Origin: Flammeovirga kamogawensis
GTDB taxonomy: Bacteria; Bacteroidota; Bacteroidia; Cytophagales; Flammeovirgaceae
Direction of reading: 5' to 3'
NCBI RefSeq assembly: GCF_018736065.1
Contig: NZ_CP076130.1
Coordinates: 382,001 to 446,000, forward strand
DNA: 64,000 nt
A program made the position numbers and the translations under genes. The first letter of the stretch is position 1; every line of letters begins with the position of its first letter. Positions 55,056 to 64,000 of this stretch are shown here, piece by piece. Below the pieces are notes generated by a model. That model was given only the letters and a program-made list of their open reading frames with translations. It was not told the DNA's origin and ran no database searches.

Positions 55056-56720
55056 ATGATCAAATCAATCCTATTTCTCCTCTCTTTATTATTCATTTTC
55101 CCTTTTGCAAGTGATAAAAAGAAGCCCAAAGCCACAATAGTAATTAAAAATGCTATTGTACATACAATGGATAGCAAAAATACTATTGCAGAATGTATTG
55201 CATTACGTGGAAATGAAATTATTTATGTTGGGAAACAAGATAAAATAGACAGGTATATTAATAAAAAAACAAAGGTAATTGATGCCCATAAGCAAGTAGT
55301 ACTTCCTGGGTTTATTGATGCACACACTCACCCAATTTCTTTAGCATCTTTCGACCTAGAAGTTAAAGGGTACAAAATGGAGCGATTATTAAAAGAATTA
55401 AAAACCTATATTGCTACTCACCCCAATAATAAGACAATAATTGGAGTTGGCGGTTTTGCCTACAACGACCCTAAGTTTGATATTTCTAAACTTGATGAGA
55501 TTGCCCCTAATATTCCTATTGTTTTAGTAGAAACTGACGGGCACGGTGGCTGGATAAATAGTAAAGGTCTGGCATTATTAAATGATCTCAGTACCACTCA
55601 TTTTAGTGAGAATAGTTTTTTTGAAAAGGATAAAGAGGGACAATATACTGGTGTAATTATAGAAGCAAAAGCCTATTATTATGCAATTGGTAAACTTTTA
55701 AAAAGTAAAGAAAATTTACCAGAATTTGATGACCGATTTAAAGCATTATCAAAAGAATACAATAGCCTTGGTTATACATGTGTTTTTGATGCTACAGCTG
55801 GAAATTATGATGTCTCTGATGTTCTATTCAAAAGGTTAGCTAAAATATCAAATGATATCACATTAAGAATTGAAGCATCTTATCTTACTTCTGATTTAGA
55901 GGAGTTAAAAACAGCACAGGTCAATACATCAAACTTAAAAAAACATTCTACAGAACTCTTCAATATAAATACAATTAAAGTATTTATGGATGGCACTATG
56001 GAAGGATATAATGCCGCATTAGATGTTCCTTATAAAGACACAGATAATTTAGGAAACCTCTTTTTTAGTGGAGAAGATTTTCAAGATGAGTTAGTAAACC
56101 TGGCTCTAAATAATTTTGATATTCACTTTCATGCCATTGGTCCGAAGGCTATTCATGAAGCTGTAGTTGCAAGTCAGAAAATTAGACAAAATGGTGCTGA
56201 TGTAAAACTTACTATTGCTCATGCAGAATTAATAAGAGACGAAGATTATAAAGTAATTATTGAGAATGATATCATAATTAATACTACTCCACTTTGGCAT
56301 TCTTATGACGATTTTACTTTCACTGCTTTAGGTCAAGAACGGTTTAATAAAATATGGAGATATAATCAAATTCTAGAAAAAGATGGTCATGTTACTTTTG
56401 GAACAGATCATCCGTCATCTTATAGTTTAAGTCCTTTTGAACATATTCAAACAGCAGTAACGCGACAAAATAAATATAGTGGTAATAAAAAATTAGCTGA
56501 TGAAAATCAGAAATTCAGTGTTCAAGATGCTGTAAAAGCGTTTACACTTAGTGCAGCTTATCAACTTGGCCTATCGAATGAATTAGGGTCTATTGAGATT
56601 GGCAAAAATGCAGATCTAATACTTATCAATCAAGATATTTTTTCTATTGATAAAACTGAAATAAAATCTACGAAAGTAACAACTACTATATTTAATGGTG
56701 AAGTGGTGTATTCGGAATAG
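55056..56720 (+). CDS. Amidohydrolase (YtcJ-like, amidohydrolase_3)
   Basis: A 554-residue amidohydrolase with an N-terminal hydrophobic stretch (ILFLLSLLFIFPFAS) that may export it. The metallo-enzyme pattern: KNAIVHTMDSKNTIAECIALRG (N-terminal beta-sandwich; quoted in parts: IVIKNAIVHTMD), GFIDAHTHP with His90 and His92, VETDGHGGWINSKGLALLN, FHAIGPKAIHEAV, ITIAHAE-like KLTIAHAELIRD, and TFGTDHPSSYSLSPF with the late Asp. The C-terminal part returns to the sandwich (LGSIEIGKNADLILINQDI). This family hydrolyses N-acyl or cyclic amide substrates; the substrate here is not determinable. It stands alone, 115 bases after the serpin, and is followed by a small secreted gene. Confidence 0.88.
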   Translation: MIKSILFLLSLLFIFPFASDKKKPKATIVIKNAIVHTMDSKNTIAECIALRGNEIIYVGKQDKIDRYINKKTKVIDAHKQVVLPGFIDAHTHPISLASFDLEVKGYKMERLLKELKTYIATHPNNKTIIGVGGFAYNDPKFDISKLDEIAPNIPIVLVETDGHGGWINSKGLALLNDLSTTHFSENSFFEKDKEGQYTGVIIEAKAYYYAIGKLLKSKENLPEFDDRFKALSKEYNSLGYTCVFDATAGNYDVSDVLFKRLAKISNDITLRIEASYLTSDLEELKTAQVNTSNLKKHSTELFNINTIKVFMDGTMEGYNAALDVPYKDTDNLGNLFFSGEDFQDELVNLALNNFDIHFHAIGPKAIHEAVVASQKIRQNGADVKLTIAHAELIRDEDYKVIIENDIIINTTPLWHSYDDFTFTALGQERFNKIWRYNQILEKDGHVTFGTDHPSSYSLSPFEHIQTAVTRQNKYSGNKKLADENQKFSVQDAVKAFTLSAAYQLGLSNELGSIEIGKNADLILINQDIFSIDKTEIKSTKVTTTIFNGEVVYSE

Positions 56721-56768
56721 TACCAAATTAAAATAAACCTATAGAACTTATTAATTAAACAATCAATC

Positions 56769-57089
56769 ATGAACAAATTAACAGTAGCCTTTAGCATGTT
56801 ATTAGTATTATTTTTATATAATTCTACAACAATGAATGCTCAAACAGGTCACACATCAACTACTTTAATTGCAGTGCCTGTTGAAACTGTCCCAATAGAT
56901 ACTACAATTGATACTATTATTAGCATTAAGAAATATAAGGTAAATACCGATCAATCAAATGCTGGAACAATCTATCAGTATAAAACACCTATTAAGAAAT
57001 CTTACGGTTTAAAATACAATCAGAAAACAGGTAAGTATAATTTTATCTATTACAATGTTAATAATTGGAATACTAAAAAAGTAAGATAA
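56769..57089 (+). CDS. Small secreted protein of unknown function
   Basis: A 106-residue protein with a signal peptide ending NSTTMNAQ. The mature part is a Thr-rich linker (VETVPIDTTIDTIISIKK) and a Tyr/Lys-rich tail (YGLKYNQKTGKYNFIYYN). I recognise no family. It starts 48 bases after the amidohydrolase and could be co-transcribed with it. Confidence 0.6.
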   Translation: MNKLTVAFSMLLVLFLYNSTTMNAQTGHTSTTLIAVPVETVPIDTTIDTIISIKKYKVNTDQSNAGTIYQYKTPIKKSYGLKYNQKTGKYNFIYYNVNNWNTKKVR

Positions 57090-57108
57090 GGTTGTGCTTC
57101 ACAATAAA

Positions 57109-57149
57109 GGGAGGTTATTGATTTAAAATAACACTCCCTCAGTTTTTAT
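57109..57149. terminator. Bidirectional terminator
   Basis: GGGAGGTTATT (57109-57119) pairs with AATAAC-a-CTCCC (57127-57138), one bulged A, then AGTTTTTATT on the plus strand. It separates the small secreted gene from the convergent DUF7691-like gene. Confidence 0.75.
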
Positions 57150-57161
57150 TTGGTGCAGATT

Positions 57162-57698
57162 TTAATAATAAAACAGCACTAAATCTTGTTTATTTTGGTT
57201 AGAATATGCTATCCAATCTGCAAATTGATTTATCTGACTTTCTTCAAAATCAGCATTCTTTATAGCAGCTAAAGCAGTAGAAAAGTCAGTTCTGTAAATT
57301 GTAAATACTGCAGGAAATTCCATTGTCATAGGAAGGTTTATCTTCCGTTCTAGATCAATAGTATACATCATAAATTCCTTAATACTATAAAACGGATCTA
57401 TATCAGCAGGATACCAATTACTATTATTGCAAGTCTCTCCTAAAGTTTTAATGAGCACTTCTAATACATACCAATTCTTGGCTCCGTCTCCTGCATCTTT
57501 TATAATTCCATTCAAGAAATCTTGCATTATATTAAGGGCAGGTTCCCAACCATCTTCCACTTCTAGTTGGCTATCAATAGAAGAAAGATTAGTCGAGGTT
57601 TTTTGAAGAAGTTGGTTCTTTACACCTTCATCTTCTACACCATAACACGTTTTAATAAAACCTAAATCAATGCTATACGGCATTATTCCATATCCCAT
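57162..57698 (-). CDS. DUF7691-like cytoplasmic protein
   Basis: A 178-residue soluble protein with no signal. The MGYGIMPYSIDLGFIKTCYG opening and the YVLEVLIKTLGE helix, PADIDPFYSI and a closing QINQFADWIAYSNQNKQDLVLFYY (quoted in part: FADWIAYSNQNKQDLVLFYY) match what I recall of the DUF7691 family. Function is unknown; it may belong to an immunity or stress group, but nothing in the neighbourhood supports that. It lies between two terminators, so it is probably monocistronic. The start at 57698 has no competitor. Confidence 0.6.
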   Translation of the reverse strand: MGYGIMPYSIDLGFIKTCYGVEDEGVKNQLLQKTSTNLSSIDSQLEVEDGWEPALNIMQDFLNGIIKDAGDGAKNWYVLEVLIKTLGETCNNSNWYPADIDPFYSIKEFMMYTIDLERKINLPMTMEFPAVFTIYRTDFSTALAAIKNADFEESQINQFADWIAYSNQNKQDLVLFYY

Positions 57699-57819
57699 AA
57701 TTTTGTTGTTTGGTTTAGTTATTTAATCCATAGAAAATTAAGAAGTATCATATACAATAAAAAGTAATCTTATTAAATCCTTTAAATATATATGCTGAAT
57801 AATTCTGCTTATAAACAAC

Positions 57820-57851
57820 AAAAGGGTTAACTCTTATCAGTTAACCCTTTT
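57820..57851. terminator. Terminator after the propeller-SpoIIE gene
   Basis: AAAAGGGTTAACT (57820-57832) pairs perfectly with AGTTAACCCTTTT (57839-57851) with a 6-base loop. T-rich sequence lies on both sides, so it works in both directions; it ends the minus-strand gene starting at 61310. Confidence 0.8.
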
Positions 57852-57878
57852 ATTTTATCAAGAAACCACAACAAGTAA

Positions 57879-60800
57879 CTACACTTTAATTCCTAGTATA
57901 GTTATATCATCTCTTTGCAATTCATCTTCTTGATGCAATGCCAATAAACGGTCCAATTGTTCATTTTGAATATCCATTGGTAACCTCCCAATTCCTGTTA
58001 AGAATTTTTCGAATAAGATCTTACCAATTTTCTTCCTTTCTTTATTATTCTGATCCATATACCCATCTGTTGTAAGGTATATAATAGTTCCTTTATCTAA
58101 CCTAAGTGTATTATTTTCAAACTTTCTACCCTTTCTTTGTATACCTCCAATAGCTTTTTTACTACCAGCTACTTGATGTAAGATTCCATCTTTTGTAAAA
58201 TAATACAAAGGCCTTTTTGCACCTGCAAATACTATTTCACTAGACGATTCATCTATTGGAGTAATCTTACAAAGACATAAATCCATCCCATCTGTATTAT
58301 TGGATGTATCTTGCTTTAATGCAACTCTTACTCTTTGGTGTAGTCTTTCTAAAATCTCTTTAGGGTCATCTATTTTTAGTTCATTGATTAGATAATTGAA
58401 AGATGCATTACCTATCATACTCATAAATGCACCAGGAACACCATGCCCTGTACAATCTATAGCTGCAATATATTTACTCTTGTTGTTTTCCCCTGCCCAA
58501 TAAAAATCTCCAGCAACAATATCTTTAGGTTTAAATAAAATGAAATGTTCTGAAAACAATTCAGATAAATATTCCTTATTTGGAAGAACAGCACTTTGTA
58601 TTGTTTTTGCATAACGTACACTATTTGTGATGTGCTGATGCTGAGATTTTAAGGTCTCATTCTGCCCCAATAATTGGCTGTTTTTTTCTTCGATATAATT
58701 TCTTTGTGCTAAAATTTCCTCTTGCTGTTGCAACAATTCTTCATTCTGCACAGTGATCTCTTTTTGCTTTTCTTGTAGTTCTGCATTCTGAGATGTTATT
58801 GCTATTTGCTGTTCAGATAATTCCTCATTTTGAGCAACCACTTCTTCAGTTCTCTCCTGAATGATTAGTTCTAGTTTTACTTGTTCCCTTTTTAATTTTA
58901 ATGTTCTGTATTTGTAAAAGGCAACAAACAAACTTAGTATTGTAACAATAAAAGAGATTCTAAACCATAACGTTTTCCACCACGGAGGAAGAATATTAAG
59001 TACGATACTATCTCCTTTCTCATTCCAAATATTATGGTTGTTAGATCCTTTAACATGAAAAGTATATACACCTGGATCAAGGTTGGTATAGGTTGCACTT
59101 CTTCTTGAGCCATCTCTCCAATCTTTATCAAAACCAATCAATTTATATTTGTATTGGTTCCTATCGGCATGGTAATAATTTAACGCTGCAAAATCTATTG
59201 TAAAAACAGATTGTTCATGAGTTAAAGTTATCTCAGAGGTCTCTTCTACTACATTCTTTAGTGGTGATCCCTCTTCTATTTTTACCTCTTTATTAAAAAG
59301 TAAAAAGTCTGTAAATACTACAGGAGGAACAACTGCATTTTGTTTAACATCCAAAGGATTAAATAATGTAATACCACTACTATTACCAAAAAGTATCTCT
59401 CCAGAATTTAAGCGGAAAGCACACCCTTTATTAAATTCACCATCCTGAGATAAATCGGAACCTAAATAATTTATAAATACTTTCTTTATTGGATCGAATC
59501 TCGCGATATTATTTTTTGCTGATATCCATAAATAACCTTCTTTATCAGCTGTTATTCCTCTTATTTCTGCACTTGCTAACCCTTCTTTTATTCCATAAGA
59601 AATAAATTTTTCTGCCGTAATATCAAACTTTGATAAACCTCCAGATGTTGCTACCCAAAGATCTCCTTCAAGAGTTTCAAAAACCTGACTAGGTACTGCT
59701 CCAGCTATTGCATCGGGATTTTTTTCATCGGGGTAATATTTCTTTAATTCTTCAGTATCCAAGTTGTAAACATATAAACCGTAGTAAGAATTGAAAAACA
59801 TATGACCATCACTACTTTCAAACATATTAAAAGAGCTTTCAATAGATTCGCCCTTCTTTATTGGCAATACGTTTCTTGTTACATCTCCAGTTTCTAAATC
59901 CAATAAACATACACCAATATTGTGTACAATTATCCAGAAATTTCCTTTACTATCTTCATAACCTTTCCATATATTATTGTTTGGTAAAGAATGTGGATTT
60001 TTTGGATCTTGAACAATTCTTGAAAATGTTTCTGTTCTTGGATCAAACTTATTTAATCCTCCTCCCCAAGTACCAATCCAATAAAAACCATCACGCCCTT
60101 TTGTTATAGAAAGAATTGCATTGGCACCAATAGAAGTAGGGTCATCAGGATTATGCTTAAATACTTTTATCTTTTTTGTCTTTTTATTAAGCACATTTAA
60201 ACCACCTCCATCAGTACCAAAATAGATATTTTTAGCATCTTCTTCCAAAGAAATCACATTATTATTTGTCAGAAATTCGTACCCTCCTCTATTACTAGAA
60301 ATAAGGCTAAATGCATTGGTTTGAGAGTTCCAGTAGTTTAAACCTTTACGGAAACCACCGAGCCAAATATTTTCAGATTTATCTCTAAAAAATGTAAGAA
60401 TATGGTTTTCCGATATACTTTTAGGATCGTTTACCTTATTTGTAATACTCTCAAAATTATTTGTTTTTGGATCTAATATAATAACTCCATGTTCTGGTGT
60501 AGCCAACCAGAGTTTACCATTCACTTCAAGAATATCCCATACAACTTTAGTGGGTAATGGGATTGGCGTAAACTCTTTATTTTTAGGGTTGTAAACACAA
60601 AGACCACCTCCTTCTGTACCTACTCTAATTGTACCTTTGGTATCTTGATGTATTACTTCGATGTTATTATGAGATAAACTTCCTTTTCTATTCGAAGATT
60701 TAAAAATAGCTTCTATTGATCCTTTATCATTAAATAAATAAATACCTTCTGTTTCTGTACCAAGCCAAAGTTTATTGTTGCTATCTACTAATAGCTGATT

Positions 60801-61310
60801 AACATATTTACCTGATATATTTTTTACAATTACTTTCTTATTAATATCAAATAAAAAGAACCCTTTTAAAGAACCAATCCATAACTTATCAGTTCCGCTT
60901 TTTTGAATAACACGGCAACCTACAAATTCAGGAATATGAATTCTCTCAAAATTATCTTTATCTCTATGATACAAGTTTAGACCACCGGCATCACCTACCC
61001 ATAAGTTACCTTGTCCATCTTCTGTAATACAATTAATGTAATTAGAAAACAGTGTATTGTTATCTTTTGTAGAGTTTTTATACACCTTAAAATTGTAACC
61101 ATCGTAACGGTTTAATCCCATTAATGTTCCAAACCACATAAAGCCTTTACTATCTTGGTAGATAGAGTGAACGCTTACATTAGATAAACCATCTTGAATG
61201 CTAAACCGATCAAAACTATAGGAAGTTTTATCTGGGAATTGCCCCATACAGCACACAGGAATTAATATAGTAAGTAGTAGTACAGTAAATATTTTAGATA
61301 ATATGTTCAT
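57879..61310 (-). CDS. Propeller sensor with SpoIIE-type PP2C phosphatase output
   Basis: A 1143-residue membrane sensor that resembles an HTCS in its periplasmic half but ends in a phosphatase. Signal peptide ending CCMGQ. Two-component-regulator propeller repeats about 30-660 (GFMWFGTLMGLNRYDGYNF, KLWLGTETEGIYLFND, DLWVATSGGLSKFD), Y_Y_Y domain about 690-770, membrane span about 778-800, then a Gln/Glu-rich coiled coil about 820-905 (QNAELQEKQKEITVQNEELL). The SpoIIE/PP2C domain about 925-1143 has GDFYWAG with a metal Asp, AAIDCTGHGVPGAFMSMIG, VFAGAKRPLYYF and DDITILGIKV; all metal-binding Asp sites appear kept. It would dephosphorylate a partner, such as an anti-sigma antagonist, in response to a ligand. 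Such a partner is not next to it. No HisKA, receiver or HTH is present. Confidence 0.9.
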   Translation of the reverse strand: MNILSKIFTVLLLTILIPVCCMGQFPDKTSYSFDRFSIQDGLSNVSVHSIYQDSKGFMWFGTLMGLNRYDGYNFKVYKNSTKDNNTLFSNYINCITEDGQGNLWVGDAGGLNLYHRDKDNFERIHIPEFVGCRVIQKSGTDKLWIGSLKGFFLFDINKKVIVKNISGKYVNQLLVDSNNKLWLGTETEGIYLFNDKGSIEAIFKSSNRKGSLSHNNIEVIHQDTKGTIRVGTEGGGLCVYNPKNKEFTPIPLPTKVVWDILEVNGKLWLATPEHGVIILDPKTNNFESITNKVNDPKSISENHILTFFRDKSENIWLGGFRKGLNYWNSQTNAFSLISSNRGGYEFLTNNNVISLEEDAKNIYFGTDGGGLNVLNKKTKKIKVFKHNPDDPTSIGANAILSITKGRDGFYWIGTWGGGLNKFDPRTETFSRIVQDPKNPHSLPNNNIWKGYEDSKGNFWIIVHNIGVCLLDLETGDVTRNVLPIKKGESIESSFNMFESSDGHMFFNSYYGLYVYNLDTEELKKYYPDEKNPDAIAGAVPSQVFETLEGDLWVATSGGLSKFDITAEKFISYGIKEGLASAEIRGITADKEGYLWISAKNNIARFDPIKKVFINYLGSDLSQDGEFNKGCAFRLNSGEILFGNSSGITLFNPLDVKQNAVVPPVVFTDFLLFNKEVKIEEGSPLKNVVEETSEITLTHEQSVFTIDFAALNYYHADRNQYKYKLIGFDKDWRDGSRRSATYTNLDPGVYTFHVKGSNNHNIWNEKGDSIVLNILPPWWKTLWFRISFIVTILSLFVAFYKYRTLKLKREQVKLELIIQERTEEVVAQNEELSEQQIAITSQNAELQEKQKEITVQNEELLQQQEEILAQRNYIEEKNSQLLGQNETLKSQHQHITNSVRYAKTIQSAVLPNKEYLSELFSEHFILFKPKDIVAGDFYWAGENNKSKYIAAIDCTGHGVPGAFMSMIGNASFNYLINELKIDDPKEILERLHQRVRVALKQDTSNNTDGMDLCLCKITPIDESSSEIVFAGAKRPLYYFTKDGILHQVAGSKKAIGGIQRKGRKFENNTLRLDKGTIIYLTTDGYMDQNNKERKKIGKILFEKFLTGIGRLPMDIQNEQLDRLLALHQEDELQRDDITILGIKV

Positions 61311-61431
61311 TATAAAAAGTCAAATTCGATAGCTGAGTAGTAGTTAATCAACACAATTAAAGTGTTTTTATAACACATAATTTAGATAAAACATTAGAAT
61401 AAAACAATTATATCTTTATTTGATATAAAAA

Positions 61432-61461
61432 AAAGAGTACTTCATCAGAAATACTCTTTTC
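61432..61461 (-). terminator. Orphan minus-strand terminator hairpin
   Basis: AAAAGAGTA (61432-61440) pairs perfectly with TACTCTTTT (61453-61461). On the minus strand it reads into a long T run (TTTTTTTT). It ends no annotated gene, lying upstream of the SpoIIE gene and 190 bases past the PKD gene's own terminator. Confidence 0.7.
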
Positions 61462-61535
61462 CATATAATTACTATCTATACTACTATTATTCTATCTACA
61501 GCTTTATAAACGGCTTATTTTGTGTACATTACCGT

Positions 61536-61565
61536 TAAATTTTGATTAAAAAGTATCAAAATTTA
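61536..61565. repeat. Perfect 11-bp inverted repeat
   Basis: TAAATTTTGAT (61536-61546) pairs with ATCAAAATTTA (61555-61565) with an 8-base spacer (TAAAAAGT). It could be a regulator site or a hairpin in a short transcript ending at 61432. Confidence 0.55.
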
Positions 61566-61654
61566 ATTTTTTACCATAATTAATCTCACTTTCTAAGCAA
61601 AAGCAGTTTTCACAACGTAACCTCTAGCCAAACCATGTCAATTTCTACTAAAAA

Positions 61655-61696
61655 AGTCCTAAGATGAAACGTATTTCTACATTTTATCTTAGGACT
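61655..61696 (-). terminator. Terminator after the PKD/T9SS gene
   Basis: AGTCCTAAGAT (61655-61665) pairs perfectly with ATCTTAGGACT (61686-61696) with a 20-base loop. The A run at 61650-61655 gives a T tract on the minus strand. Confidence 0.8.
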
Positions 61697-61722
61697 AAAA
61701 AATTACTTTAAAAAGTATAAGC

Positions 61723-64000
61723 CTATTTCACTTGCACCTTTCTAGTTACTGACTTTCCACCTTTAGTAGTTAGCATAAAAATGTAGAGTCCTTTATTTAA
61801 ATTGCTAACAGAAACTTTAGCAGTAGTTGATTGTTTATCTACCACTTTTACCAATTGTCCTGATGTATTGTACACTGCAATTTTTGTCACATTAATAGCT
61901 ACAACATTTACAACATCGGTTGCTGGATTAGGATAAATAGCAATTGCCAATTTATCTGGAGCCACACTTGTTGGAGTTTCTTCTGTAACTGTAATCAAAT
62001 TTGTTTTTTCTTCTTCTGAAGAACCCGCAGAATTGCTTACGGTTAAAGTAACAGAATAAGTACCTGCTTCTGAATAAGTATTTGATGGATTTGCTTCAGT
62101 AGATGAGTTACCATCACCAAAGTCCCAAGTATACGCATCAATGTTCCCTGTAGAAGCATCTGTGAATACCACGCTTTCACCAACTTTTATAGCTGAAGTA
62201 GAAACTACAAAATCTGCTACGGGTGCTACTTCTGTCTCTACTTCGTTTTCTGTAACAGTTAACGACATCGTTTTAGAAGACCCTCCTGTTGCATTTGTTG
62301 CTGTTAATTTTACAGTATAATTTCCTTTAGTAGTATACGCATGTTTTGGGTTTTGGACTGTTGATGTTGTACCATCACCAAATTCCCATGCCCATGCTGT
62401 TGGCTCTTCTAAAGAAGTATCTGTAAAGCTTACTTCAACACCCACTTTTACAGCAGTAGCCGAAGCCGTAAAATCTGCCACTGCAGCACTTGGTGTTTCT
62501 TCTTCTACTTCTGTAACAATTGATAAACTGATATCATCAATATCTAAAGTACCATACCAATTTCTTGCAATTGCAATTGTTGCAGTATACGCTTCTGTTA
62601 CATCAAATGTAAGTGTATGCGTATGCCAGTCGGTATTGTTTCCGTCTTTGTATTGATCTCCTCTTTCTCTAGGAGTATTTGTTTCTGTATCCATTATTAA
62701 TGGAAAATGTATTCCAACACCTCTAGATTTAAATGTCAGCTCATAACGGTTGCCAGCTTCAAAAGCAATAACTGTATTTGTTCTTATCTGACCATTTGCA
62801 GATGCATTCGTATTACTGTCTTCGTACTTTAGGTAAGTATTTCCACCTTCCTCAGTAGCTGTTAAGGTACGTACTAAATCAACTTGTTGGAAAGCGATGT
62901 AATGAAACTTTCTATCGTTGTCTCTATCATCATTAAGTAATGTTTCTGAAACAGAGAACTCCGTAAAATCATTCTCATAAACAGACTCATAAGCTAGAGT
63001 ACTTGATGTAACTACAACTGGTAAAGTTGCTTTTGTTTCACCCAAATCATTTCCTGAAGTTAACTCAACAGTATATGTTCCTGCTTCTGCATAAGTATAT
63101 ATTGGGTTTTGCTCTGTAGATGAGTTACCATCACCAAAATCCCATGCCCATGTAGTTGGTCCATCAGTAGAAGTGTCTGTAAATTGAATCACTTTTGGAG
63201 TATTCAAATCTGCTATTGCAAATGTAAATCCTGCCGTTGGTATTGGCACCTCAGTAACTGTAATGTAATCTTCCATTACCAATTCACTTGTACCATCTGC
63301 ATTTGTAACCGCTAAAGTTACTGTATAAACTCCGGCATCTTGATATACATGTGTAGGGTTTTGTTCTGTTGATGTGTTATCATCTCCGAAGTTCCACGCC
63401 CATGCAGTTGGGGTATTTTCACTTTCATCCATAAATTGAACAGTCAGAACTGATGTTCCTTTTGTAACATCTGCACTAAAAGCAGCAACTGGAGGGATAC
63501 CCGCTACAATTAAATCTTCTTTTTCAATCGTGTCATCACCAGTAGCATTAGTTACTTTTAGACGAACAGAATAAGTTCCTGATTCATTATATGTATGGAA
63601 AGGGTTTTGGTTTGTAGATGTTGTTCCATCACCAAAATTCCATTCCCATGAAGTAGGTCTATAACTAGATTGATCTGTAAAACTTACAGTAAGTGGACTT
63701 TCACCTTGCACTCTATTTTGTGTAAAATTAGCCATAGGAGCAAATAATTGCTTCACCAGGTTAACAACCACATTCCCGTTTTCTTCGCCTATTGTAAAAC
63801 TATCAGAAATAGATGTATAAGATGGTACATTAACGGTATAAGCAACCTCATCACCTTGTTTTAAATTAGCAATTACTACTGCACCTCTTACATCTGTAAC
63901 ATAGATATCATTATAATCACCTACTATTACTTCAACTCCTGATAATGGATCTCCCATATCGTTTTTAATAACAATAGTACCATAATACACAGGTGGAACG
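61723..64000 (-). CDS. PKD-repeat T9SS protein, N-terminus beyond the window
   Basis: The C-terminal part of a large secreted protein; the reading frame stays open through position 64000, so the GTG at 63990 is not the real start and no signal peptide is visible. Visible residues (counted from 63990): a carboxypeptidase-like regulatory unit about 1-70 (GTIVIKNDMGDPLSGVEVIV), three PKD domains about 85-335 (TSWEWNFGDGTTSTNQNPF, TAWAWNFGDDNTSTEQNP, TTWAWDFGDGNSSTEQNP), a beta-sandwich of the carbohydrate-binding kind about 340-510 (NRYELTFKSRGVGIHFPL, WYGTLDIDDISLS), two further PKD domains about 515-680, and a T9SS sorting domain from about 690 (IYPNPATDVVNVV, GLYIFMLTTKGG). An enzyme domain could lie upstream. 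The PKD units are similar at DNA level too. Confidence 0.9.
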   Translation of the reverse strand, partial: VPPVYYGTIVIKNDMGDPLSGVEVIVGDYNDIYVTDVRGAVVIANLKQGDEVAYTVNVPSYTSISDSFTIGEENGNVVVNLVKQLFAPMANFTQNRVQGESPLTVSFTDQSSYRPTSWEWNFGDGTTSTNQNPFHTYNESGTYSVRLKVTNATGDDTIEKEDLIVAGIPPVAAFSADVTKGTSVLTVQFMDESENTPTAWAWNFGDDNTSTEQNPTHVYQDAGVYTVTLAVTNADGTSELVMEDYITVTEVPIPTAGFTFAIADLNTPKVIQFTDTSTDGPTTWAWDFGDGNSSTEQNPIYTYAEAGTYTVELTSGNDLGETKATLPVVVTSSTLAYESVYENDFTEFSVSETLLNDDRDNDRKFHYIAFQQVDLVRTLTATEEGGNTYLKYEDSNTNASANGQIRTNTVIAFEAGNRYELTFKSRGVGIHFPLIMDTETNTPRERGDQYKDGNNTDWHTHTLTFDVTEAYTATIAIARNWYGTLDIDDISLSIVTEVEEETPSAAVADFTASATAVKVGVEVSFTDTSLEEPTAWAWEFGDGTTSTVQNPKHAYTTKGNYTVKLTATNATGGSSKTMSLTVTENEVETEVAPVADFVVSTSAIKVGESVVFTDASTGNIDAYTWDFGDGNSSTEANPSNTYSEAGTYSVTLTVSNSAGSSEEEKTNLITVTEETPTSVAPDKLAIAIYPNPATDVVNVVAINVTKIAVYNTSGQLVKVVDKQSTTAKVSVSNLNKGLYIFMLTTKGGKSVTRKVQVK

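Larger units (their letters stand above)
61311..61722. promoter_or_regulatory. 412-base gap with two hairpins between SpoIIE sensor and PKD gene
   Basis: No coding sequence is seen. It must hold the promoter of the SpoIIE sensor. It contains a minus-strand terminator-like hairpin (61432-61461) and an 11-bp perfect inverted repeat (61536-61565) that no gene explains, in addition to the PKD gene's terminator. Confidence 0.5.

Overview
The window looks like the chromosome of an AT-rich marine Bacteroidota, most plausibly a polysaccharide-degrading member of the Flammeovirga/Cytophagales type. The evidence is a SusC/SusD pair, two hybrid two-component sensors (HTCS), type IX secretion (T9SS) C-terminal sorting domains, many secreted enzymes with lipoprotein or Sec signals, IS256-type transposition, and Bacteroidetes-style TAnnTTTG promoter candidates with few Shine-Dalgarno motifs. 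The genus is inference. No rRNA, tRNA or CRISPR array was seen.

Layout. (1) 92-11921: cell-surface and miscellaneous genes. These are an LruC-domain lipoprotein paired with a 1915-residue T9SS protein built from about 11 degenerate repeats, a secreted caspase-like protein, a DUF1254/DUF1214 protein and a small secreted unknown. (2) 11978-40654: a large catabolic locus for sulfated red-algal galactan, with features pointing to carrageenan. It holds a DUF4380 protein, a kappa-carrageenase-like GH16, HTCS no. 1, an agarase/porphyranase-like GH16, a GH42/GH167-like clan GH-A enzyme, a T9SS protein, an iota-carrageenase-like GH82, a GH110 alpha-1,3-galactosidase, a GH2, two S1 sulfatases and HTCS no. 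2. Two unrelated lipoproteins and an ACT-domain gene are interspersed. (3) 41008-51975: a colinear plus-strand operon of susC, susD, a GH128 with three binding modules, a GH2 and a GH16 with a beta-trefoil. A hairpin follows susD and each enzyme gene. (4) 52087-53490: an intact IS256-family element flanked by the 9-bp duplication catacttat. (5) 53579-64000: a serpin with a TonB-plug-like tail, an amidohydrolase, small unknowns, a propeller sensor ending in a SpoIIE phosphatase, and a PKD/T9SS protein cut by the window edge.

How the genes could work together (inference). Surface GH16, GH82 and GH128 endo-enzymes cut the polymer. SusC/SusD import oligosaccharides. Sulfatases, GH2, GH42/167-like and GH110 enzymes trim them, and the two HTCS proteins sense products and activate transcription. 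Three copies of CAAATTARTCA between the divergent sulfatase and susC genes are the best operator candidates. Enzymes for 3,6-anhydrogalactose release and metabolism are not in the window, so the pathway would have to be completed elsewhere.

The most unusual items are the serpin with the plug-like tail, the GH82 whose second proposed catalytic acid appears replaced, the 11-repeat giant with its LruC partner, the phased repeats in the sulfatase/susC intergenic region, and DUF4380 beside a kappa-carrageenase-like gene.
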